Shown piece after piece: positions 7,530-13,786 of a stretch of 13,786 nucleotides of DNA. The DNA is from Chlorobiota bacterium. Lineage in GTDB: Bacteria; Bacteroidota; Bacteroidia; Bacteroidales; F082. The translations under genes and the position numbers were made by a program. Under the pieces are notes generated by a model that was given only the letters and a program-made list of their open reading frames with translations, was not told where the DNA came from and did no database searches. Location of the stretch: NCBI GenBank assembly GCA_030619415.1, contig JAUXBM010000013.1, positions 1-13,786 of the forward strand, read 5' to 3'. The first letter of the stretch is position 1; every line of letters starts with the position of its first letter.

Positions 7530-8032
7530 AATTTTTCAGCTTTGAAGCTCCATACTTTTGAATCATCATTTATTGCGTGAAGCAATTCAGCATTGGTCGC
7601 TTTTAAAACAGGATGTATAAAATCCGCTGCAATTTCTGCCAAAGGCATCAATGTAAATCGTCGTTCCTGCAATCGTGGATGCGGTACAAGCAATCGATCG
7701 CTTTTAATTATTTCATCACCAAAATAAAGAATATCAATATCGAGTGTTCTTGATGAATATTGATTTGTCGTTCTTTGGCGGCCTGCAACTTTCTCAATGT
7801 CTAAAATAATGCTGAGCACTTCGTCGGCAGTCAATTCTGTTTCCACACGGAGCACTTTATTTAAAAATGCACCCCCGTCTGTGAAACCCCATGGTTCCGA
7901 TTCAAAAATGGATGAGCTTTTAACAATACTACCGATACGCTCGGCAATATGCAATTCTGCTTTTTCAAGGTAATCCAGCCTGGGTTCTATATTGCTTCCG
8001 GTTAGTAGAAATAATTCCTTGAAATGCGTCAT
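7526..8032 (-). CDS. folK: HPPK, 6-hydroxymethyl-dihydropterin pyrophosphokinase
   Basis: FolK transfers pyrophosphate from ATP to 6-hydroxymethyl-7,8-dihydropterin, the step before dihydropteroate synthase in folate biosynthesis. The 168-aa product matches the family length. It shows the N-terminal TGSN (11-14), FESEPWGF (43-50), the HPPK signature SSRTLDIDIL (93-102) with Mg-binding Asp98 and Asp100, and the C-terminal VPHPRLQERRFTLMPLAEI block (116-134). The gene heads a two-gene minus-strand unit with the deoxynucleoside kinase, linking folate and nucleotide supply. A good promoter match lies 22 bp upstream, and sppA diverges on the other side. Confidence 0.97.
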   Translation of the reverse strand: MTHFKELFLLTGSNIEPRLDYLEKAELHIAERIGSIVKSSSIFESEPWGFTDGGAFLNKVLRVETELTADEVLSIILDIEKVAGRQRTTNQYSSRTLDIDILYFGDEIIKSDRLLVPHPRLQERRFTLMPLAEIAADFIHPVLKATNAELLHAINDDSKVWSFKAEKL

Positions 8033-8054
8033 TAATACACCTTATTAAGTGAAG

Positions 8055-8087
8055 CAAATTTAACAAAAAGCAGTGCAAATTTTCAAT
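8055..8087 (-). promoter_or_regulatory. Probable promoter of folK-kinase operon
   Basis: On the minus strand ATTG (8084-8087) is followed after 21 bp by TAAATTTG (8055-8062), a full match to the TAnnTTTG -7 box with a TTG-type -33 element in the allowed 17-23 bp range. The -7 box ends 22 bp before the folK ATG. The 188-bp gap between folK and sppA must also carry the sppA promoter. For that, only a one-mismatch candidate (TAATATTG near 8182) is visible. Confidence 0.55.
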
Positions 8088-8220
8088 CCAATTGCTGTCA
8101 AGTTATCTACATTTATTCAGCCACATTGGAAATTAAAATATTTATTGTTCAATCATTTCAATATCATTAATTTATTATTGCTAATATTGTAAGACAAATC
8201 CAATCATAAAAACTAAAATC

Positions 8221-10002
8221 ATGAAACAGTTCTTTAAATTTATGTTTGCCTCATTCGTTGGCACATTATTAACCTTCCTGATCATTTTCCTCATTTTCGT
8301 GGGAATGATTGCCGGTATCGTAGCAATGACCGAACAGAAAGAAGTGAAGGTGGAAGCTAATTCGATTCTGCATATTAAATGGGAAACACCCATTAAAGAC
8401 AGGGCTGCAGAAAATCCTTTTGAAAATTTCGACTTCGGGAAAATGGAGCCCAGCAAACCACTTGGTTTAAATGTCATTCTCAAAACACTCGACAAGGCAA
8501 AAGATGATCCCAATATTGTAGGAATTGTCCTCAACATGGAAACCATTCCGGCGGGGACCAGTACTACTGAGGAAATCCGAAACAAAATGGCCGAATTTAA
8601 AGAGTCAGGAAAGTTTATATATAGTTACGCTGAAAATTATGACCAAAAAGCTTATTTCCTCGCCAGCCTGGCGGATGAGATATACCTTAACCCGGAAGGC
8701 ATGATTTTGTTCAAGGGACTGAATGTCCAGGTGGCTTTCCTGAAAGGACTGCTCGAGAAAATTGATGTTGAGATGCAAGTTGTACGTGGCCCAAACAACA
8801 AATATAAAAGTGCAGTTGAACCGTTGATGCTTGACAAAATGAGTGCGGCAAACCGCGAACAAATCCAAACACTGGCCAATTCCATTTGGGGTAAAATATT
8901 GCTGGCTTTATCGAAGAGTCGCGGAATTAGTGTTGAAGACCTTAATAATATCGCTGACAACCTTGACCTTACCACGGCTCAAAAAGCACTCGAATTAAAA
9001 TTCATCGACGGAATCACTTACCGTGATGAATTGATCACAAAACTGATGGAGAAAACCGGCGTGGACGAGGAAGATGACCTTGAATGGGTTGGCTTTGGAA
9101 AATACATCGATGCCAAATCAAAGGCTAAAACAAAAAAACGCCCAAAAGACAGAATCGCTGTTGTTTATGCACAAGGCAGTATTGTTTCCGGCAAGGGCGG
9201 CCCTGATGAGATCGGATCTGCAACCATGGCCAAAGCAGTAAGGGAAGCAAGGCAGGATGAAGATGTAAAAGCCATTGTATTCAGGGTAAATTCCGGTGGA
9301 GGCAGTGCCCTGGCATCAGAAGTAATACGTCGTGAAGTGGAATTGGCGACAAAAGAAAAACCGGTCATTGTTTCGATGGGTGATGTTGCTGCATCAGGAG
9401 GATATTGGATTTCGACGAATGCTGATTACATTTTTGCCCAGCCAACTACAATTACCGGATCGATTGGCGTTTTCGGTGTGATTCCAAATTTCCAGGGCCT
9501 GTTCAACGATAAACTGGGAATTACATTCGATAAAGTAATGACCAACAAAAATGCCGATTTCATTGATGTGATGGAACCTATGAAACCATTCCAGTACAAA
9601 AAACTCAATGAATCGATTATTCATATTTATGAAAGTTTCATTCAGCTTGTAGCCACAACCCGTGATCTTGATCCGGATTATGTAGATGGGATTGCAAAGG
9701 GACGCGTATGGTCCGGAACGGATGCACTTGAACTCGGACTGGTTGATCAACTGGGCGGACTGGAAGATGCCGTCAGTTATGCTGCCGAAAAAGCTGAGCT
9801 GGGTGAAAAATACAGAATTAATGAATATCCAATCCAGCTTCCCTTTTTCGAGCAATTGATAAAGGAACTAACCGGAGAAACCAAAGCGCGGATCATTGGC
9901 GACGAACTGGGTGAATTCAAAACCTATTACGATCACATTCAGACTATTCGAAAAATGGAAGGTGTCCAGGCACGGCTGCCTTTCTTTTATGAGATCAATT
10001 AA
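8221..10002 (+). CDS. sppA: Signal peptide peptidase SppA, 67K long form
   Basis: SppA is a membrane-bound serine protease that degrades signal peptides left in the membrane after secretion. The 593-aa product is the long two-domain form, like E. coli SppA (618 aa). One N-terminal membrane segment (about residues 5-36) is followed by two tandem ClpP-like domains. The N-terminal domain supplies the general-base lysine, Lys196 in NKYKSAVEPL, equivalent to E. coli Lys209. The C-terminal domain supplies the nucleophile, Ser392 in GDVAASGGYWIST, equivalent to Ser409. Both halves of the Ser-Lys dyad are present, so the enzyme should be active. The start is the first ATG, directly before the membrane segment. 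It diverges from folK. Confidence 0.97.
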   Translation: MKQFFKFMFASFVGTLLTFLIIFLIFVGMIAGIVAMTEQKEVKVEANSILHIKWETPIKDRAAENPFENFDFGKMEPSKPLGLNVILKTLDKAKDDPNIVGIVLNMETIPAGTSTTEEIRNKMAEFKESGKFIYSYAENYDQKAYFLASLADEIYLNPEGMILFKGLNVQVAFLKGLLEKIDVEMQVVRGPNNKYKSAVEPLMLDKMSAANREQIQTLANSIWGKILLALSKSRGISVEDLNNIADNLDLTTAQKALELKFIDGITYRDELITKLMEKTGVDEEDDLEWVGFGKYIDAKSKAKTKKRPKDRIAVVYAQGSIVSGKGGPDEIGSATMAKAVREARQDEDVKAIVFRVNSGGGSALASEVIRREVELATKEKPVIVSMGDVAASGGYWISTNADYIFAQPTTITGSIGVFGVIPNFQGLFNDKLGITFDKVMTNKNADFIDVMEPMKPFQYKKLNESIIHIYESFIQLVATTRDLDPDYVDGIAKGRVWSGTDALELGLVDQLGGLEDAVSYAAEKAELGEKYRINEYPIQLPFFEQLIKELTGETKARIIGDELGEFKTYYDHIQTIRKMEGVQARLPFFYEIN

Positions 10003-10016
10003 TACGAATTAGAAAT

Positions 10017-10050
10017 ACTGCAAAGGGGCAATCACAAAATTGATTGCAGT
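10017..10050. repeat. Two competing inverted repeats after sppA
   Basis: GCAATCA (10028-10034) and TGATTGC (10041-10047) form a perfect 7-bp stem with a 6-nt loop. The overlapping outer arms ACTGCAA (10017-10023) and TTGCAGT (10044-10050) also pair perfectly. The two folds share bases and cannot form fully at once. There is no T run, so it is not a standard terminator, although it begins only 14 bp after the sppA stop. A weaker AGCC/GGCT stem follows near 10053-10068. I see nothing else in the gap before the next gene. Confidence 0.5.
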
Positions 10051-10192
10051 GTCAGCCGGAAGCCTGGCTCTGTTCAAAGTTATTTCTGTCTTACTGGTAT
10101 TGTTGGCTTCTGTGGATCGCGATTCACAAAAGTTAAATTCCAATATCTGCTAAAATCATTATTTTTACTGATCAAACTGAAACATTGCACTT

Positions 10193-11842
10193 ATGTTTAG
10201 AAAATCATCCTTTATTGTTTTTGTAATTGTAATTACGTTACAAAGTTTGCTCGCCCAACAGCCTGATACAACAAATACCAATGTTGGTGAAAGCAATGTT
10301 AATGAAACCTCAGCTTATGTAGTATTTGACGGGGATTCATTGTTTAAAGTTACTGCCAACCTGGGTCCTTATACACCCGAAGAAAGAGCAAGGAATATAA
10401 GTGAACGACTAATAAAACTTAGCGATGAATTGAATGTAGTACAGGATTCATTCAATATTACGGAGGCAAACAACTACTCGATAATCGCCTACAAAGATTT
10501 CGTGATTATGAGCCTGTATGAAGCTGATGTTGCCCCCCTGGGCGGTTCACAGCAGGAAGTTGGCAATGCGTACATTGAGATCTTCAAAAAAGCATTAACC
10601 AATAAGGTCAAAAATGATTCACTTATCGGATGGCTGATTAACATTGGCTACACAGCGCTGTTCCTATTGGGTTTGATTCTGATCCTTTACATAATAAACA
10701 GACTGTTTAAATGGATTAATAGAAAATTAGTTGAGTATGAAAAGAAACTGAAGCGGAAACGAAAAAGTGTTTTCAGGTATCTGGCACCTAAAGGACCTGA
10801 TTATTTTTTTGTGTTTGTTTCGAATATTATAAGGTTTGTACTTATCGTGCTAATTCTTTTCTTGTATTTTCCGCTGGTTTTTAGCCGTATGCCATGGGCC
10901 GAAGGGTTTGTTAGTCAATTCTATGAATATATCAGAGACCCGATAATGGATATACTAACGGCTTTTCGGAATTTCCTGCCCAATGTTTTTTACATTTTTA
11001 TCATCGTTTTTATAACCAGGTACATTCTTCAAGTTCTTACCTATGTTGCAGGAGAGATAGAAAATGAAAAATTAAAAATAAAAGGTTTTCATAGGTATTG
11101 GGCAAATCCCACCTTAAATCTTGTCAAGATAATTATTTATGCTTTTGCCCTGGTATTCATATTCCCCTATCTTCCGGGTTCTGAATCACCGGCTTTCCGG
11201 GGGATTTCCATTTTCCTGGGAATCCTGTTTTCGCTTGGATCCACTTCCGCGATCGCAAATATTGTTGCTGGAATTGTGATTACTTATATGAGACCATTTT
11301 TGATTGGCGACCGTGTGAAAATAGGGGATGTTGTTGGGGATGTTGTTGAAAAAACTTTACTGGTCACCAGGTTAAGAACATTAAAGAATGAAGATGTTAC
11401 GATTCCCAATGCAACCATCATCAATACCCATCTTTTAAATTATACCAAGAATGCAAAAGAGCATGGTATAATTTTGCATCCCACCGTAACCATCGGTTAT
11501 GATATTCCGTCGGAAGTAGTTATCAAATTGCTGTTGGAAGCTGCAAAAAACACCAAAAACCTCACGCGCGATTTTAAACCGTTTGTTCTGCAGAAAAGCC
11601 TGAACGATTTTTACGTGGAATACGAATTGAATGTGTACACCAAGCAGCCATCAAAAATGCTGGAGTTTTACTCCGAACTGAACCAGAGCATCCAGAGGGA
11701 ATTTAACAATGCCGGTGTTGAAATATTATCTCCACACTATCATGCCTACCGCGACGGGAATGCATCGACAATACCTGACGAAAATAAGGCCCCCAAAAAT
11801 CCAGTTGAAAAAGTGATTGATAAAGTAACCGGAAAAACTTAA
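10193..11842 (+). CDS. MscS-family mechanosensitive channel, exported N-terminus
   Basis: MscS-type channels open under membrane tension and release solutes during osmotic downshock. The 549-aa product is longer than E. coli MscS (286 aa). It starts with a signal-peptide-like segment ending ...SLLAQ-QPDT (about residue 22), then about 120 residues likely in the periplasm. Four membrane segments follow at about 144-170, 205-231, 260-288 and 304-327. The pore helix GISIFLGILFSLGSTSAIANIVAG begins at Gly337 and runs into RPFLIGDRVKIGDVVGDV (367-384), the most conserved part of the family. A cytoplasmic beta and alpha/beta vestibule follows, with PNATIINTHLLNYT as a typical landmark. The C-terminal tail is lysine-rich. 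The next gene starts 50 bp downstream, so the two are probably transcribed together. Confidence 0.93.
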   Translation: MFRKSSFIVFVIVITLQSLLAQQPDTTNTNVGESNVNETSAYVVFDGDSLFKVTANLGPYTPEERARNISERLIKLSDELNVVQDSFNITEANNYSIIAYKDFVIMSLYEADVAPLGGSQQEVGNAYIEIFKKALTNKVKNDSLIGWLINIGYTALFLLGLILILYIINRLFKWINRKLVEYEKKLKRKRKSVFRYLAPKGPDYFFVFVSNIIRFVLIVLILFLYFPLVFSRMPWAEGFVSQFYEYIRDPIMDILTAFRNFLPNVFYIFIIVFITRYILQVLTYVAGEIENEKLKIKGFHRYWANPTLNLVKIIIYAFALVFIFPYLPGSESPAFRGISIFLGILFSLGSTSAIANIVAGIVITYMRPFLIGDRVKIGDVVGDVVEKTLLVTRLRTLKNEDVTIPNATIINTHLLNYTKNAKEHGIILHPTVTIGYDIPSEVVIKLLLEAAKNTKNLTRDFKPFVLQKSLNDFYVEYELNVYTKQPSKMLEFYSELNQSIQREFNNAGVEILSPHYHAYRDGNASTIPDENKAPKNPVEKVIDKVTGKT

Positions 11843-11892
11843 ATTTATCTGATTTTTCCTGAAAATTTCTATTCCAAACAAATAACACCATT

Positions 11893-13509
11893 ATGAAAAA
11901 ACTGGCACCTATTATTTTGTTTTTTGCTTTTTATTTCTCCCTTCAAAGTCAATCAGTTTTATTAACCACTGCCGAAAAAACCAACTATGAAAAAACCTCA
12001 ACTTATAGTGAAGTGATGGCTTTTATTGGTGAATTGGAAAAGTCGTCGTATGTCAGGTTAGAAACCATTGCCACAACTATCGAAGGGCGCAAAGTTCCTT
12101 TAATGGTGATTGGAAATCCATTGCCTGAAAACCTGGATGATCTGAAAAATGATGACCGCATTGTTGTTTACATCCAGGGGAATATCCATGCAGGCGAAAT
12201 CGAAGGAAAAGAAGCAACACAAATGCTTGCCCGGGATTTATTGAATGACCCTGAGTCGGACATCATGAAAAATGTAGTGATGCTGATCAACCCCATTTTA
12301 AATGCGGATGGAAATGAAAAATTCAGCACAAAGAACCGGACCAACCAGAATGGGCCGGCAAGTGTTGGTATCCGATACAATGGCCAAAACCTCGACTTGA
12401 ACCGGGATGCGATGAAGCTGGAAACACCCGAGATTAGAGGAGTTGTTCAAAATGTATTGAACAAATGGGACCCGGCTATTTCAGTCGATTGTCACACCAC
12501 CAACGGCTCTTACCATGAAGAACCCACCACTTTTGTCTGGATGATGAACCCGAATGGGGATAGAAACCTCATCAATTTTATGCGCGACGATATGATGCCA
12601 AAAGTACACCGCACCCTCTGGGATAAATATGATGTAGAAAATATTTTTTACGGAGAATTCATCGACCGGATGGATTACAGCAAAGGCTGGATTTCGTACG
12701 CTGCCGAGCCTCGCTTCCTGGTTAATTATATCGGTGTTAGAAACCGCTTATCAATTCTGAATGAGAATTACGTTTACGCCGATTATAAAACGCGCGTGAA
12801 TGCAAGTTATCATCTGCTGCTGACAATCCTCGAATATGCATCGAGTCACAAAAAAGAGATCAAAAAATTGCTGGATCGGGCTGACAAAGAAACCATTGCA
12901 AGAGGCTTAAATCCATCTGCAAAGGATTCCTTTGCCATCAAATACAAAGGACAGGCAACACCTGAAAAGATTATCATCAAAGCCATTGAGGCTGATACCA
13001 TTCCCGGCGTGAAAGGTTACTGGCGTTTCAAACAAAGCGACCGGAAAGTGACTATGGCTGTTCCTTACATCGCTGATTACTATCCTTCGGAAAGTATCAG
13101 GTTTCCTTTTGCCTACATTTTATCCGTTGCCGAACCTGAAGTTATTGATAATTTGAAAACGCATGGCATTAAAATGGAGAGGTTCAGTGAAGAAACAACA
13201 TTATCAGTTGAGCTATTTAAAATCTCCGACCTGAAAGGTGCCGATAGGCTCTTCCAGGGGCATTACACCAACAAGATTGAAGGTGAGTTTGTCACAAAAG
13301 AAAAGACTTTTCCGAAAGGTACCTATGTAATTCCTACCGGACAGAAATTGGGCTGGCTGGTAGCCTATCTTCTTGAACCCCAAACAGATGACGGTCTGCT
13401 GGTCTGGAATTATTTTGACCGGTACTTAACCCCTCAATGGGGCAACGGTTATTATCCCTATCCGGTGTACAGGGTAGTTGAAAAAACTGAGTTCAGGACA
13501 ATTAAATAA
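11893..13509 (+). CDS. Secreted M14-like zinc carboxypeptidase
   Basis: This is a probable exported metallopeptidase or amidohydrolase of the M14 fold. The 538-aa product has a Sec signal peptide ending near residue 20 (YFSLQSQSV). The zinc ligands are visible as HAGE, His99 and Glu102, with the third ligand His201 in VDCHTT. LDLNRD (167-172) supplies the Asn170-Arg171 pair that binds the substrate carboxylate. Glu291 in LNENY is a candidate for the general-base glutamate, but the spacing makes this uncertain. Residues from about 340 to the end form a C-terminal region that I do not recognise. No lipobox is seen, so periplasmic or secreted location is inferred. Whether it cleaves peptides, cell-wall fragments or acyl-amino acids cannot be told. 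It sits 50 bp after the channel gene. Confidence 0.88.
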   Translation: MKKLAPIILFFAFYFSLQSQSVLLTTAEKTNYEKTSTYSEVMAFIGELEKSSYVRLETIATTIEGRKVPLMVIGNPLPENLDDLKNDDRIVVYIQGNIHAGEIEGKEATQMLARDLLNDPESDIMKNVVMLINPILNADGNEKFSTKNRTNQNGPASVGIRYNGQNLDLNRDAMKLETPEIRGVVQNVLNKWDPAISVDCHTTNGSYHEEPTTFVWMMNPNGDRNLINFMRDDMMPKVHRTLWDKYDVENIFYGEFIDRMDYSKGWISYAAEPRFLVNYIGVRNRLSILNENYVYADYKTRVNASYHLLLTILEYASSHKKEIKKLLDRADKETIARGLNPSAKDSFAIKYKGQATPEKIIIKAIEADTIPGVKGYWRFKQSDRKVTMAVPYIADYYPSESIRFPFAYILSVAEPEVIDNLKTHGIKMERFSEETTLSVELFKISDLKGADRLFQGHYTNKIEGEFVTKEKTFPKGTYVIPTGQKLGWLVAYLLEPQTDDGLLVWNYFDRYLTPQWGNGYYPYPVYRVVEKTEFRTIK

Positions 13510-13525
13510 AACGCCAGGTAAAAAA

Positions 13526-13576
13526 TGGAGTACTGGAGTGATGGAATAGAAATTAGCTTAATGCACCCATTACTCC
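13526..13576. repeat. Octamer repeat and inverted repeat before the last gene
   Basis: Three in-register 8-bp units TGGAGTAC, TGGAGTGA, TGGAATAG occupy 13526-13549. Within them GGAGTGATGG (13535-13544) pairs with CCATTACTCC (13567-13576) with one mismatch that would be G-U in RNA, around a 22-nt loop. No T run follows. It lies 16 bp after the metallopeptidase stop codon. Confidence 0.5.
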
Positions 13577-13641
13577 AAATCCCTAAAAAGCAATGAAAAA
13601 ATAAAGAAGGCGAACCCAATGTTTTAATTAAACAGATCACA

Positions 13642-13786
13642 ATGAAAAATTTATTAACAGGAGCTCTTATCGTATTGTTTTTCTCGATTTCCAATTTTAC
13701 CATTGGCCAGGATTCCTTAAAAATAATGACGTATAATATCCAGGGGATGAAACCCGGAACAATGTCAGGATTCAGGATTGCTTTTA
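13642..13786 (+). CDS. Secreted endonuclease/exonuclease/phosphatase-family protein, truncated by window edge
   Basis: Only the first 48 codons are in the window and the frame stays open to the last base. The ATG begins a Sec signal peptide (MKNLLTGALIVLFFSISNFT) ending near IG-QDS. The mature part opens with LKIMTYNIQGMKPGT. The pattern (L/V)K(I/V)(M/L)(T/S)(Y/F)N(I/V) at the start of the mature chain is the hallmark first strand of the EEP (DNase I-like) fold, where the Asn helps bind the catalytic metal. Exported members in Bacteroidota act as nucleases or phosphodiesterases; which applies here cannot be judged. It follows the metallopeptidase by 132 bp. Confidence 0.75.
   Translation, partial: MKNLLTGALIVLFFSISNFTIGQDSLKIMTYNIQGMKPGTMSGFRIAF

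Noticed and set aside
9394-9855. Minus-strand open frame of 153 codons inside sppA.
   Set aside because: It is antisense to conserved catalytic-domain codons of sppA and shows no recognisable motifs or start signals.

Overview
The window looks like part of a Bacteroidota chromosome, most likely from the Bacteroidales/Marinilabiliales side. The evidence is: AT-rich intergenic DNA; a tRNA promoter that fits the Bacteroidota pattern (TTTG, 17 bp, TAnnTTTG); weak or absent Shine-Dalgarno sites; several Sec-exported proteins; and a large outer-membrane protein combining beta-barrel, OmpA and TPR parts, of a type I know only from this phylum. This placement comes from sequence character and recalled family resemblance, not from a search.

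Layout. At the left end a minus-strand tRNA-Gly(GCC) with its promoter is followed by about 300 bp without a gene, mostly a degenerate 7-bp tandem repeat. Minus-strand mutS comes next. A 463-bp gap rich in hairpins separates it from a plus-strand TrmH/SpoU-family RNA 2'-O-methyltransferase. The plus-strand 843-aa envelope protein follows and ends in a textbook terminator. It converges on a minus-strand pair (folK, then a deoxynucleoside kinase) overlapping by 4 bp. folK is divergent from plus-strand sppA. Plus-strand genes then run to the right edge: an MscS-type channel, a secreted M14-like zinc peptidase, and the truncated start of a secreted endonuclease/exonuclease/phosphatase-family protein.

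How the genes fit together. This is housekeeping and envelope content, not an obvious accessory island: mismatch repair, RNA modification, folate biosynthesis, deoxynucleoside salvage, membrane-embedded signal-peptide degradation, osmotic protection and exported hydrolases. I see no transposase, phage gene, CRISPR array or recognisable defence system. All full-length reading frames appear intact.

The less ordinary material is between the genes. There are five separate repeat or palindrome patches: a 24-unit heptad array; three hairpin boxes of one common design around an 11-bp inverted repeat; a nested palindrome between convergent genes; a hairpin after sppA; and an octamer/inverted-repeat patch before the last gene. 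These are the best candidates for undescribed structure, probably as families of small non-coding repeats rather than as a new enzymatic system.
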